Below are positions 7,397 through 16,838 of a stretch of DNA of 64,000 bases, one piece after another. Positions within the stretch are counted from its first letter, which is position 1, and each line of letters begins with the position of its first letter. This DNA is from Bacteroidota bacterium (GTDB taxonomy: Bacteria; Bacteroidota; Bacteroidia; Chitinophagales; BACL12). The position numbers were made by a program, and so were the translations under genes. The notes beneath the pieces were generated by a model, which did not search any database, was not told where the DNA came from, and worked only from the letters and a program-made list of their open reading frames with translations. Location of the stretch: the NCBI GenBank assembly GCA_016706865.1, contig JADJIS010000003.1:1240001-1304000 (forward strand), in the 5' to 3' direction.

Positions 7397-9844
7397 CTAT
7401 TGCACAACAAGTTGTTGTTTCCATTTCTGATCACCGATCTGTAATTCCACAATATATATCCCTGCAGCAATTGAATTATTTAAAGATACTTCCTGATAAA
7501 CTGCTCCCGACATAACAGGAGTGTTTTGTGTAAAAATTTCCGCCCCAAGCATGTTCTTAATGCTTATTCTGCCTTCACCAAAAAATTCGGAATTACTGGT
7601 AAATTCCAGAGTGAAATTATCTGTTGCAGGATTTGGGAATAATAATAATTCAGTCTCATTTAAATATGGAATTTCTACCTGATCTTCTTTAAATGTTTGA
7701 ATTACGAGAAAATTTTTGGAGGTGGATGCACAGCCATTTACATCAACTACGGTGCATTTATGATTTCCTGCTAATCCGGCATTAAATTTATTACTTGTTG
7801 CTCCCCATATAATTGCATCATTATAATACCATTGATATGTTTGTCCGATCACCTTTTTTACCGAAAGTTTTACCGGGTTATTTATAGTAAGATTATTACT
7901 AAGTGAACTGTTTTTTACTTTTGGTTTTTTAACTACAAATTCGGTGATAGCAGTTGGAAGTGAAGTGGTGATACAACCCGCAGGCGCAGTAAATTTCACG
8001 GAGTAATCTCCACTATTGGTTGCATTATAGGTATAGCTGGTTGCACCGTCAATAGATATCCCATTTAAGTACCATTGTGCGGTAAATCCTGAAATTACAG
8101 GACTTGCTGTTAACGTTTGAGAACCACCTGCACAAAAGAAAACAGAATCAGATGGAGTAACAATTGGTATTACAACAAAATCATCCATAACAGTATCACA
8201 ATTGTTATCTATACCATCACAATAATCTATTTGAGAAGGATTGATAAATGCATTTGCATCATTACAATCGGTTGAGTCTAGCACATATCCGGGTATGGGA
8301 TATAAATTGACTATCATACTATCAATATTACCATAACTATCTTCATCCATATCCTGATACCAGTTCTTTAATGAAATTCCATCATCAATTAATCCATTAC
8401 AATCCTGGTCAATGCTATCTTCAATTTCGTAGGCACCTATTAAAGCGCAATCGCGGGTATCGATAAGGAAGGTATCGTTAACAGCAATTAACATACTATC
8501 CAAAACATTTCTAAAATAATTGATAAGCTCCTGATATTCCGGATTAAGTATTTGATTTGTTTGTTGAAATGGATCCGAAGAAAAATCGTAAAATTCTTCT
8601 TCATAACAATTGCATTTCGCTCTTGTGTAGAGGTGATCGAAACTTCTTATTCCTCTTATGTCGGGTACATCAAAACCCGTATCTCCCGGATCATCATCTC
8701 CACCAAATTCATATCGCGCAAATTTTCTTAAGGTATCAGGCTCTGCAATAAGTCTCAATGAATGCCCTTCAAAACCAAAAGTATCTTCAACACCTATAAG
8801 ATCGATTAAAGTTGACGGTATATCGATCAATTCTACCAGATCATTATCCATAACTATAGAATCATTGAACCATGGTTTATATCTTACGAACAACGGAACA
8901 TGAATGGATTCTTCAATAGGTAAAACTTTTGCCCGCATTGCATGTTCACCCGCTATATATCCATTATCACTTGTATATAAATATAAGGTGCTGTCGGTGA
9001 TATCTAAGGAATCGGTATAATTGAACAACTCTCCTACCACATCATCAATACCTTTCAACACTTCAAATCTATCTATCAGGAATTCAACGGTTTTTATGGA
9101 ATCTTTGGTCCAATTGCTCGTTGCTTCATAATAATATTCAGGGTATAGAGAAGTATATGGCTGAGCTGCTATCGGATAGTTTACATCCAAGCCTTCATAT
9201 AAAGTCAAATATTCATTTTGAGGAGTATTAGGCGGATGGGGTCCGAAAGGGAAAAAGAAAATAGCGAAGGGTTGATCACTGTGAGCCTCAATGGAGTCGA
9301 AAAAACCATTTATAAAATAACTGAGAACATCGGTATTATGTGAATAGTAAAAAGTAGGTATGCCGTTCAAATTATAAGTAGTTAATTCGTAGTCATCTTC
9401 CGTTGTGTTTATAAAAAAGTCGAACTCATGAGGTTGCCCGAATCCCTGACCATATTTACCAAAAAAGCCTGTGTAATAGCCCTGATCATGCAAGATCTGA
9501 CCAATTTTTGCCAAAGAATCGGTGAATGCATAATTGTTATTCTCCGCCTTGTGCTGATGAGCGTATAATCCTGTATAAATGCTCGCCCGGCTTGGTCCGC
9601 ACATGGAAGTAGGTGCATATGTCCGGGTAAAATTTACCCCTTCATTTGCGATCCTTTCGATATTAGGGGCTTCAAACCAATCAGGAGCACCGGTTGGTCG
9701 GTATTCATCATACCTGCCATCATCCACCATTATAAAGATAATGTTGGGTTTATCTGCCTCAGGACTTTGGGCAAAACAATACGGTGAACTCATCGAAAGT
9801 ATTGCTGTTACTATCGATAAGAAACTTAAGCGTGTGTGTGTCAT
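7397..9844 (-). CDS. T9SS-secreted type I sulfatase with MopE, Ig-like and sorting domains
   Basis: 815 residues from the ATG at 9844. A longer frame to 9880 would add 12 residues ahead of a clear signal peptide (MTHTRLSF...CFAQ), so I prefer 9844. The sulfatase domain covers about 30-470. It has the metal-binding VDD at 40-42 and the formylglycine signature CGPSR (Cys82, the residue normally matured to formylglycine). Then come one or two MopE-type Cys/Asp units (about 470-560), two Ig-like domains with FCAGGS and WYLNG motifs, and a T9SS sorting domain (LFPNPATD). It probably removes sulfate from extracellular polysaccharide or small sulfate esters. No carbohydrate-utilisation genes lie nearby. 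A -7-like TATCTTTG (minus strand, 9901-9908) lies upstream. Activity needs a formylglycine-generating enzyme not seen here. Confidence 0.88.
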   Translation of the reverse strand: MTHTRLSFLSIVTAILSMSSPYCFAQSPEADKPNIIFIMVDDGRYDEYRPTGAPDWFEAPNIERIANEGVNFTRTYAPTSMCGPSRASIYTGLYAHQHKAENNNYAFTDSLAKIGQILHDQGYYTGFFGKYGQGFGQPHEFDFFINTTEDDYELTTYNLNGIPTFYYSHNTDVLSYFINGFFDSIEAHSDQPFAIFFFPFGPHPPNTPQNEYLTLYEGLDVNYPIAAQPYTSLYPEYYYEATSNWTKDSIKTVEFLIDRFEVLKGIDDVVGELFNYTDSLDITDSTLYLYTSDNGYIAGEHAMRAKVLPIEESIHVPLFVRYKPWFNDSIVMDNDLVELIDIPSTLIDLIGVEDTFGFEGHSLRLIAEPDTLRKFARYEFGGDDDPGDTGFDVPDIRGIRSFDHLYTRAKCNCYEEEFYDFSSDPFQQTNQILNPEYQELINYFRNVLDSMLIAVNDTFLIDTRDCALIGAYEIEDSIDQDCNGLIDDGISLKNWYQDMDEDSYGNIDSMIVNLYPIPGYVLDSTDCNDANAFINPSQIDYCDGIDNNCDTVMDDFVVIPIVTPSDSVFFCAGGSQTLTASPVISGFTAQWYLNGISIDGATSYTYNATNSGDYSVKFTAPAGCITTSLPTAITEFVVKKPKVKNSSLSNNLTINNPVKLSVKKVIGQTYQWYYNDAIIWGATSNKFNAGLAGNHKCTVVDVNGCASTSKNFLVIQTFKEDQVEIPYLNETELLLFPNPATDNFTLEFTSNSEFFGEGRISIKNMLGAEIFTQNTPVMSGAVYQEVSLNNSIAAGIYIVELQIGDQKWKQQLVVQ

Positions 9845-9900
9845 TATAAATTTAGTTCGCGTTGTTCGTTCCGGCAACAATTATGCATTGTGTACCAATA

Positions 9901-9908
9901 CAAAGATA
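9901..9908 (-). promoter_or_regulatory. Candidate -7 box TATCTTTG for the sulfatase gene
   Basis: It matches TAnnTTTG on the minus strand, 56 bp upstream of the ATG at 9844. I see no convincing -33 TTG at the right distance, so support is limited to the -7 match and position. Confidence 0.35.
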
Positions 9909-9982
9909 TTATTTAAATTAGGTTAGGTAATGAACTATCCACATTTGTTACTCATTACATACTCATGACGTTGATAACAAAC

Positions 9983-10012
9983 TTTGTTCCGTTTTTTAAA
10001 TTTTTATCTTAG
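9983..10012 (+). promoter_or_regulatory. Candidate promoter (TTTG-N18-TATCTTAG)
   Basis: TTTG at 9983-9986 and TATCTTAG at 10005-10012 are 18 bp apart, close to the Bacteroidota -33/-7 arrangement with two mismatches in the -7 box. The ATG of the amidotransferase lies 10 bp downstream. This suggests the second half of the amidoligase set has its own promoter. Confidence 0.4.
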
Positions 10013-10021
10013 CGACCTGTA

Positions 10022-10840
10022 ATGCCTAAGCAAAAAAAAATAAGTCTAGCTATTCTCGATATGTATGAAAACGCTCCAAACGAGGGTATGCGTTGCATCC
10101 GGGCAATTGCTCAGGAGCTCAGCGACTTTATTGACTGGCAGGAATTTGATGTAAGATACAAAAATGAAGTGCCAACGAAGAAATATGATATTTACATCTC
10201 CACCGGTGGGCCGGGAAGTCCGTTTGACGGGGAAGGCAAGGAATGGGAGAAAAAATATTTTGATCTTATTGATAGCATTTGGGCACATAACCAGAACGGC
10301 ACCAAACGCAAAAAGTATCTGTTTGCAATTTGTCATTCATTTCAGTTATTAGGTCGCCATTTTGAACTGGGAAATGTATGCCCGAGAAAATCAAATGCCT
10401 TCGGGGTTTTTCCTGTGCATAGGACGGAAATTGCCCGACAGGATCATTTTTTCCACAGTTTACCCGATCCCTATTATGTTGTTGATAGCAGAGATTGGCA
10501 AATGATTGAACCCAACTATCCTAAGATGAAAGAATTAGGTGCCAGTATTCTTGCCATTGAAAAAAAGAGAGAACATGTTGATTATGAAAGAGCCGTTATG
10601 GCACTTAAACTCAGCAATGAGATCTATATGACCCAGTTTCACCCGGAGGCAGATGCAGAAGGGATGTTACGCCATTTTGCAAATCCGGAACGACGCAATA
10701 AAATCATTAGCAGTCACGGCGATTGGAAACTGGAAGATATGATACGTTCACTCAGCGATCCTTTAAAAATTCCATTAACCCATAAAGAAATAATCCCATC
10801 CTTTTTACGGTCGGCAATTAACGCGCTTAACATGAACTGA
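10022..10840 (+). CDS. Class I glutamine amidotransferase-like protein
   Basis: 272 residues with the class I glutaminase fold. An oxyanion-strand STGGPGSP lies at about 60-67, the nucleophile motif FAICHSFQLL gives Cys104, and QFHPEAD gives His207 and Glu209, so the Cys-His-Glu triad is complete. Such domains release ammonia from glutamine, or in some subfamilies hydrolyse gamma-glutamyl bonds. The gene stands alone without a fused synthetase. It is followed 69 bp later by an ATP-grasp-like protein and lies near the GCS2 and ATP-grasp ligases at 2688-4811. The most economical reading is that it supplies ammonia for an amidation step or trims a gamma-glutamyl group in the same pathway. Confidence 0.82.
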   Translation: MPKQKKISLAILDMYENAPNEGMRCIRAIAQELSDFIDWQEFDVRYKNEVPTKKYDIYISTGGPGSPFDGEGKEWEKKYFDLIDSIWAHNQNGTKRKKYLFAICHSFQLLGRHFELGNVCPRKSNAFGVFPVHRTEIARQDHFFHSLPDPYYVVDSRDWQMIEPNYPKMKELGASILAIEKKREHVDYERAVMALKLSNEIYMTQFHPEADAEGMLRHFANPERRNKIISSHGDWKLEDMIRSLSDPLKIPLTHKEIIPSFLRSAINALNMN

Positions 10841-10909
10841 AAAATATAAATTAAAAAAATACTCTGCAAATATTTTATTTTTTTAATTTCTGAAATTAAT
10901 AAAAATACG

Positions 10910-12103
10910 ATGATAGAAAAAGCCAGATCAAATTACAATACGAATTTCAGTGATGAAAAATATAACCGTTTTATAGAAGACTCAAACAGTGATACAAACC
11001 ATAAAATTGAATTTAAAATTTGTGAGACTCCCGTTTTTATTCCCGCTGATTTCAGAGATAAATTAATAACCGCCGGAAATGAGATAATTGATATTATTTG
11101 CCAACCCGATTTTATAAATGCTACGCAAAAAGCAATTCCCGAAAAAGTATTTGTTCCCGGTGAAGAAGGCCGCCCCGTTTTTATTGCACTAGATTTTGGG
11201 ATATGCGAAAATGAACAAGGTGAATTATTGCCACAATTAATTGAAATGCAGGGATTTGCATCTCTTTATGCCTGGCAACATGCCCTTGGTACCAATTATC
11301 GCATACATTTTGAAATACCCGATAATGTTTCGCATTTATTTAATGGTCTGGATGAAAATGCTTACATAGAATTATTAAAAACAAATATTATTGGAGACCA
11401 CGATCCAAAAAATGTAATTGTTTTGGAAATAGAACCCACCAAACAAAAAACCTGGATCGATTTTTTTCTTACACAAAATTTATTGGGAATTAAAGCGGTT
11501 TGTATTTCAGAAATTATAAAGGAAGGAAATACATTATTTTATATTGTTGATGAAGAAAAAATTCAAATTAAACGAATTTACAATCGTTTGATATTTGATG
11601 AATTAGAAGCGAGACCTGATCTTAAATGTGCATGGAATCTAACTGACCCTGTTGATGTGGAATGGGTTTGTCACCCGAACTGGTTCTTTCGCATAAGTAA
11701 ATACACTTTGCCTTTTATTAAAAGCAGATATGTTCCCGAAACTCATTTTTTGAATACCTTAAAAACCCTTCCGGCAGATCTTGAAAATTATGTTTTAAAA
11801 CCATTATTTTCGTTTGCAGGACATGGGGTAATTTTTAATATCACCCCGGAGTCGATAGACAAGGCTATGTTACATGCAGAAAATTACATTTTGCAGCGAA
11901 AAGCTACATATAAACCTGTAATACAAACTCTGGACGATCCTGCGAAATGTGAGATTAGGCTCATGTACATTTGGGAGAAAAATGAGCCTCGACCTACCTT
12001 AGTTATTAATTTGGCGCGCCTTAGTAAAGGTGTTATGATAGGAGTGGATTTTAATAAGAACAAAACCTGGGTGGGTGGAACTGTGGGTTATTTTGAGAAA
12101 TAA
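10910..12103 (+). CDS. ATP-grasp-like protein, possibly circularly permuted
   Basis: 397 residues, with no close family name that I can give. The segment NYVLKPLFSFAGHGV near 297-311 looks like an ATP-grasp lysine strand and glycine-rich loop. The acidic segment PQLIEMQGFASL near 109-120 looks like the metal-binding strand that is normally C-terminal. Having the acidic strand before the ATP-lysine strand suggests a circular permutation, as in glutathionylspermidine-synthase-like ATP-grasp proteins. This is inferred from motif order only. The gene follows the amidotransferase on the same strand after a short AT-rich gap. It is probably the second ligase of the amidoligase pathway. Confidence 0.6.
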   Translation: MIEKARSNYNTNFSDEKYNRFIEDSNSDTNHKIEFKICETPVFIPADFRDKLITAGNEIIDIICQPDFINATQKAIPEKVFVPGEEGRPVFIALDFGICENEQGELLPQLIEMQGFASLYAWQHALGTNYRIHFEIPDNVSHLFNGLDENAYIELLKTNIIGDHDPKNVIVLEIEPTKQKTWIDFFLTQNLLGIKAVCISEIIKEGNTLFYIVDEEKIQIKRIYNRLIFDELEARPDLKCAWNLTDPVDVEWVCHPNWFFRISKYTLPFIKSRYVPETHFLNTLKTLPADLENYVLKPLFSFAGHGVIFNITPESIDKAMLHAENYILQRKATYKPVIQTLDDPAKCEIRLMYIWEKNEPRPTLVINLARLSKGVMIGVDFNKNKTWVGGTVGYFEK

Positions 12104-12210
12104 GTGACATCTGTTTTTATAATTTGAACGGAAAAAAATTAATACCCACATACATTTTTTTCAACTATCAGTTCTTTCCTGTAACTTTATCTGCATAAAT
12201 TCAGAAAACG

Positions 12211-12747
12211 ATGATAAAAACGATCTCAACCCTGCTAATGCTGACCACACTTTTATTTGCTTGTAAAAAAGTGGAAGAAGAGCCCGATCCTGTTGTTTTA
12301 GTGAGTCATGGTTCGTTCGAAATGGAAGGGACTTTTACTACCGATGGTTGGATAACCAATAATACCTCCTCTGATCCCAACACTCCTGTGAATGGTGGAG
12401 TTTGGTCGCTGCGTATTGATCCAGATATAGTTCCGGAAGAAGGTTATGCCGATTTTATTATGAATGGCCTGGAAGGATCTAAAAAATATAAACTGACTGC
12501 ATCTATTAATTCTTTTGATAACTGGCCAGGATCTGTTTCTTTAAGAAAAGTGGATTCCGGAGGAGGAGTTACAGTATTAGCTTCTGAATCGTCGGATGAA
12601 AATGCCTGGATCTTAAAAACGCTTGATATTAATACTACTTTTAATGCAGGTGATCAACTTGTTATTCGTTTAAGCGGTGGTTCAACTGAAGCTCCCGCTG
12701 CAGGTAAATATGTATTATTCGATCTTATTGAATTAACGGAACAATAA
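12211..12747 (+). CDS. Lipoprotein, function unknown
   Basis: 178 residues. The signal sequence ends in LLFAC with the lipobox cysteine at about residue 18, followed by KKVEEEPDP. The mature part is rich in Ser, Gly and Asp. It resembles a beta-sandwich carbohydrate-binding-like domain: a GSFEMEG start, W residues, and FDLIEL at the end. I cannot assign a family. It is probably anchored in the outer membrane. It stands 107 bp downstream of the amidoligase set and 38 bp before a DUF1569 gene, so an operon link is uncertain. Confidence 0.75.
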   Translation: MIKTISTLLMLTTLLFACKKVEEEPDPVVLVSHGSFEMEGTFTTDGWITNNTSSDPNTPVNGGVWSLRIDPDIVPEEGYADFIMNGLEGSKKYKLTASINSFDNWPGSVSLRKVDSGGGVTVLASESSDENAWILKTLDINTTFNAGDQLVIRLSGGSTEAPAAGKYVLFDLIELTEQ

Positions 12748-12784
12748 ATTTAGATTTTCCGTTGACTGTTATTAAAACCAAGAT

Positions 12785-13234
12785 ATGGCGAGTATATACG
12801 ATCAACAGGATGCACAAAATTTTATTGAACGAATCAATAAATTAAACCCTATTTCACAACATATTTGGGGCACTATGACTGTGGCGCAAATGCTCGCGCA
12901 TATTCAGCAACCCATTCGTGTTGCATTGGGTGAATACAAACCCAAACGCACCATTATTGGAATTTTATTTGGAAGTTTAGCAAAAAAGGGACTTGTAAAT
13001 GAAAAACCTTTTAAACAAGGCCTACCCACCGATGCCAGTTTTGTGATTGAAAATGACCGTAATTTCGATGACGAAAAAACGAAGGCTATAGAACTTATAC
13101 AAAAACTTTCTACTGTAGGACCAACCGGTGTTACAAAAGATAAACACCCCTTCTTCGGGAAATTATCGCCTGAAGAATGGGATACCTTAACTGTAAAACA
13201 TTTGGATCATCATTTACGCCAATTTGGGGTGTGA
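12785..13234 (+). CDS. DUF1569 (DinB-like) protein
   Basis: 149 residues matching what I know of DUF1569, a branch of the DinB/YfiT-like four-helix fold. Features are an early WGTMTVAQMLAH motif (about 48-59), a His-containing HPFFGKLSPEEW segment and a terminal HLDHHLRQFG. The spaced histidines (His59, His177-type positions near the C-terminus) are those that bind a metal in the superfamily. No reaction is known for this family. Its stop codon overlaps a GTG start of the next membrane protein (GTGA), indicating translational coupling. Confidence 0.8.
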   Translation: MASIYDQQDAQNFIERINKLNPISQHIWGTMTVAQMLAHIQQPIRVALGEYKPKRTIIGILFGSLAKKGLVNEKPFKQGLPTDASFVIENDRNFDDEKTKAIELIQKLSTVGPTGVTKDKHPFFGKLSPEEWDTLTVKHLDHHLRQFGV

Positions 13235-13698
13235 GGGAGGCTGATGATGATATCAAAAAAAATATTTTTCGCTCCTCTTTGATCCGAGCATTTATTTTTG
13301 CTTGTTTTGGTGTTTCTGCGGAAATACTGTTTACGGGTTTAAAATATAATCTGATACTTCCATTAATTAATCACGAAAATATTCGATGGGATCTTACAGG
13401 AACGTCTTATGTATGGATGTTTTTTATTTACGGTATCATACCTTTTATTTTTCCTTTTGTGTATAATAAAATAAAGAATATACACATTTTATTGCGTGCA
13501 ATTATTTATGCAATATGCTGTTTGAGTTTAGAATATTTTGCAGGATTTATGTTGGATATTACTACGGGTAATTGCCCGTGGTTATATACGGAAGGATTAC
13601 ATTTAAATGGATATATAAGATTGGACTACTTCCCGATCTGGATGATATTTGGACTTGTAACAGAAAAACTATGGCTTTATATAATTAAAATTATTTAG
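13231..13698 (+). CDS. Membrane protein, putative ABC-transporter type IV (DUF1113)-like
   Basis: About 155 residues from the GTG at 13231, which overlaps the preceding TGA. A longer frame starting at 13177 would lie deep inside the upstream gene, so I reject it. Four or five hydrophobic segments are visible. The C-terminal segment has PWLYTEGLHLNGYIRLDYFP followed by WMIFGL, similar to the PF06541 membrane family. Function is unknown. Its 3' end overlaps the convergent desaturase gene by 8 bp. Confidence 0.65.
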   Translation: MREADDDIKKNIFRSSLIRAFIFACFGVSAEILFTGLKYNLILPLINHENIRWDLTGTSYVWMFFIYGIIPFIFPFVYNKIKNIHILLRAIIYAICCLSLEYFAGFMLDITTGNCPWLYTEGLHLNGYIRLDYFPIWMIFGLVTEKLWLYIIKII

Positions 13699-14788
13699 CC
13701 ATTGCTGTATTATTTCCGATCTGTTTTAATACTCTTACATGTGAACCCAATGCATCCCAAAAGGTAGCTTTTTCATAATAAGGAATACCAAATTCCAATG
13801 CTGTCTTTTTTACTATTGGAGCAATATTTTTATAATGGATATGGCAAATGTTATAAAATAAATGATGTTCCACCTGATAATTTAATCCACCCACAAACCA
13901 ACTTAATACACGATTCTTTTTTGCAAAATTTGCTGTTGTTTCCAACTGATGAATGGCCCATGCATTTTCAATTTCCCCATTTTCGGTAGGAACCGGATGA
14001 TCGGTTTCTTCAATTACGTGTGCAAGCTGGAAGATGGTAGTTACAATTAATCCTGTAGCAAATTGCATCACCAAAAATCCTAAAATAATATATCCAAAAC
14101 CATATCCGGATATCAATGCGGGAAGTAGTAATATCACTGCAAAATAAAATATTTTACTCACGATCAATTTGATCATTTCTCCTCTTGGTTTTCCGCCGCT
14201 GCCTTTTGTTAAACCATTTTTATTATAGCGGATAAGTTGATTAAAATCTTTATTTAATGTCCATCCCAAAGTAGCTAGACAATAAATTACAAATGCATAT
14301 AAATGCTGATATTTATGAATGAAGTGTAATTTTCCATGTGGAGATAAACGAAGTATTGGTTTATCGTGAATATCTTCATCCATTCCATATATATTGGTAT
14401 ATGTATGATGGAGAATATTATGCTGAACGCGCCAGGTGAATTTACTTCCCCCTACAAGATACATCGTTCGGCTTAGCATGTTATTTACAAAAGGATATTT
14501 GGAATACGCTCCGTGATTGGCATCATGCATTACGCTCATACCGGTTCCTGATGCACCAATTCCCATGATGATCCACATAAAAAAAGTGGCCCAAACTGGA
14601 AGAATTCCGGTAAGAATGATGATAAACGGAACTATATAAAGCGACAACATCACCACGGTTTTGATCACCATGCGATAATCACCAGTTTTGGCAATTTTAT
14701 TTTCCTCGAAATAACTGTTAACACGGCTGCGAAGGGTTGCGAAAAATTCGGTACGCGGCCTTTCTACAAATTTGATTTTTCCTTTCAT
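13691..14788 (-). CDS. Membrane fatty acid desaturase (acyl-lipid/acyl-CoA type)
   Basis: 365 residues with the three histidine boxes of the membrane di-iron desaturases (PF00487): HDANH at 88-92, HNILHH at 123-128 and QVEHH at 305-309. Four hydrophobic stretches lie around 44-85 and 210-255. These enzymes insert a cis double bond into membrane fatty acyl chains using oxygen and an electron donor. The QVEHH form is typical of front-end or delta-type desaturases, but regiospecificity cannot be read, and there is no fused cytochrome b5. A perfect TACCTTTG box lies 17 bp upstream of the ATG. The requirement for oxygen implies an aerobic lifestyle. Confidence 0.9.
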   Translation of the reverse strand: MKGKIKFVERPRTEFFATLRSRVNSYFEENKIAKTGDYRMVIKTVVMLSLYIVPFIIILTGILPVWATFFMWIIMGIGASGTGMSVMHDANHGAYSKYPFVNNMLSRTMYLVGGSKFTWRVQHNILHHTYTNIYGMDEDIHDKPILRLSPHGKLHFIHKYQHLYAFVIYCLATLGWTLNKDFNQLIRYNKNGLTKGSGGKPRGEMIKLIVSKIFYFAVILLLPALISGYGFGYIILGFLVMQFATGLIVTTIFQLAHVIEETDHPVPTENGEIENAWAIHQLETTANFAKKNRVLSWFVGGLNYQVEHHLFYNICHIHYKNIAPIVKKTALEFGIPYYEKATFWDALGSHVRVLKQIGNNTAMAK

Positions 14789-14805
14789 TGTTATCGATAT
14801 CAGTG

Positions 14806-14813
14806 CAAAGGTA
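14806..14813 (-). promoter_or_regulatory. -7 promoter box TACCTTTG of the desaturase gene
   Basis: It is an exact match to TAnnTTTG on the minus strand, 17 bp upstream of the desaturase ATG. No clear -33 TTG is visible. Confidence 0.5.
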
Positions 14814-14934
14814 CTAGATACACCGTATTATAAAAAGAATGAAATAGTGATATTCATCGCAATTTATTCACATGTGTACAGCAATTGCACATTTATGACA
14901 TATTAACCTTAAAAAGTGGGTTCTGGTTCAAATT

Positions 14935-16740
14935 TTAATCCACCTCAGCCATCATGCTGGATTTTTTGCGCTCATGTTCCTGGAGATGTATCTTGCGAAG
15001 ACGGATATTGAGGGGAGTTACTTCCACTAATTCATCATCGTCGATATACTCCATGGCCTCTTCCAGCGACATTCTGTGGGGAGGAGGAAGTGTTACCTTC
15101 TCATCGCTACCACTGGCGCGCATGTTCGTAAGTTTTTTGGTTTTGGTGATGTTAACAACCAGATCGTTATCTCTGCTGTGTTCACCTATTACTTGACCCT
15201 GATAAACATCTTCCTGAGAACCTATGAAGAAAAATCCACGATCCTGGAGTTTGTTGAGGGCAAATGTGATGGAAGTTCCTGACTCATGCACGATCAAAAC
15301 ACCATGTAAACGGGAAGGAATATCGCCTTTCCACGGTTCATATGCTTTGAAACGATGACTCATGATCGCCTCGCCTTGAGTAATATTTAAAATGTTGGTT
15401 CTCAATCCGATAATACCTCTTGACGGCATATTGAACTCAAGATGTGTTCTATCGCCTTTCGCGGTCATCATCATCATCTCTCCTTTTCTCTGACTAACGG
15501 CTTCAATTACTTTACCTGCGCTATCGCTGGTTGTTTCAATCGCCAGTATCTCCACTGGTTCACATTTAACCCCGTCTATCATTTTAACAATAACCTTAGG
15601 TTGACCGAGTTGAAGCTCATAACCCTCTCTGCGCATGGTTTCCACAAGAATTCCCAAATGGAGAATTCCACGACCGAAAACCATAAATGAATCGGCGCTA
15701 TTGGTTTCTTCTATACGAAGCGCAAGATTTTTTTCAATTTCCTTATATAATCTATCGCGTAAATGGCGACTTGTTACAAATTTTCCTTCTTTTCCAAAGA
15801 ATGGAGAATCGTTACTTCTGAACAACATGCTCATAGTAGGCTCATCGATGGAAATTCCCGGTAATGCTTCCGGATTTTCAAAATCGGCTATTGTATCGCC
15901 AATTTCAAAACCTTCCACACCTGTTACAGCACAAATATCACCGCAGGTTACAATTTCAGCCTTGATTTTCCCTAATCCCGAAAACACAAAAAGGTCTTTG
16001 ATCTTACTTTTCACCAATTTGCCATCTCGTTTCATCAACGTGATATTCTGACCGGCTTTAACTGTTCCACGGGCAACCCTACCCACTGCAATTCTTCCTA
16101 TATAACTGGAATAATCAATACTTGTAACTTGTAATTGGGTTGTTCCTTCTACAATTTTAGGAGTTGGAACATGGTTGATCACCATATCCAATAAAGCAGC
16201 TACATCGGTAGTTGGCTTTCTGAAATCATCGCTCATCCAACCAAATTTTGCTGAACCATAAACAGTTGGAAAATCAAGCTGTTCTTCGGTTGCACCAAGG
16301 TTAAACATGAGGTCGAACATTGCTTCATGCACTTCATCAGGTTTACAATTATCCTTATCCACCTTATTAATTACCACGCAAGGTTTAAGACCAAGAGCGA
16401 TAGCCTTGCTTAAAACGTAACGTGTTTGTGGCATCGGACCTTCGAAAGCATCCACCAAAACCAATGCTCCATCTGCCATGTTCAATACACGTTCCACCTC
16501 TCCACCAAAATCCGCGTGACCCGGGGTATCAATGATATTGATCTTGTAATCCTTATAAATAACGGATACATTTTTAGAAGTAATTGTGATACCACGTTCA
16601 CGTTCCAGATCATTGTTATCAAGAATTAGCTCACTGTGTTCTTTCGAAAACAGTTGGCAATGATGGAGGATCTTGTCTACAAGCGTAGTTTTACCGTGGT
16701 CAACGTGGGCAATAATTGCTATATTTCTTATCTGTTGCAT
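14935..16740 (-). CDS. typA: Translational GTPase TypA/BipA
   Basis: 601 residues, the normal length for TypA. The N-terminal G domain has the P-loop AHVDHGKTT (10-18), the switch motif RGITI, DTPGHADF and the NKVDKD guanine-specificity motif. It is followed by beta-barrel, EF-G-like and C-terminal domains ending in a basic helix. TypA binds the ribosome and affects assembly and stress responses in other bacteria. It appears monocistronic, with a TACCTTTG box 10 bp upstream of the start. No unusual feature is seen. Confidence 0.97.
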   Translation of the reverse strand: MQQIRNIAIIAHVDHGKTTLVDKILHHCQLFSKEHSELILDNNDLERERGITITSKNVSVIYKDYKINIIDTPGHADFGGEVERVLNMADGALVLVDAFEGPMPQTRYVLSKAIALGLKPCVVINKVDKDNCKPDEVHEAMFDLMFNLGATEEQLDFPTVYGSAKFGWMSDDFRKPTTDVAALLDMVINHVPTPKIVEGTTQLQVTSIDYSSYIGRIAVGRVARGTVKAGQNITLMKRDGKLVKSKIKDLFVFSGLGKIKAEIVTCGDICAVTGVEGFEIGDTIADFENPEALPGISIDEPTMSMLFRSNDSPFFGKEGKFVTSRHLRDRLYKEIEKNLALRIEETNSADSFMVFGRGILHLGILVETMRREGYELQLGQPKVIVKMIDGVKCEPVEILAIETTSDSAGKVIEAVSQRKGEMMMMTAKGDRTHLEFNMPSRGIIGLRTNILNITQGEAIMSHRFKAYEPWKGDIPSRLHGVLIVHESGTSITFALNKLQDRGFFFIGSQEDVYQGQVIGEHSRDNDLVVNITKTKKLTNMRASGSDEKVTLPPPHRMSLEEAMEYIDDDELVEVTPLNIRLRKIHLQEHERKKSSMMAEVD

Positions 16741-16750
16741 AAAATGGGTG

Positions 16751-16758
16751 CAAAGGTA
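16751..16758 (-). promoter_or_regulatory. -7 promoter box TACCTTTG of typA
   Basis: It is an exact TAnnTTTG match on the minus strand, 10 bp before the typA ATG. The predicted leader would be very short. Confidence 0.5.
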
Positions 16759-16838
16759 GCTGTTTTATTTGCTAAAAAGAAGTATCATCCCCAATTCGGG
16801 CAATATATCACATTAAAGTTACTTTAAATTAGTGGAGT

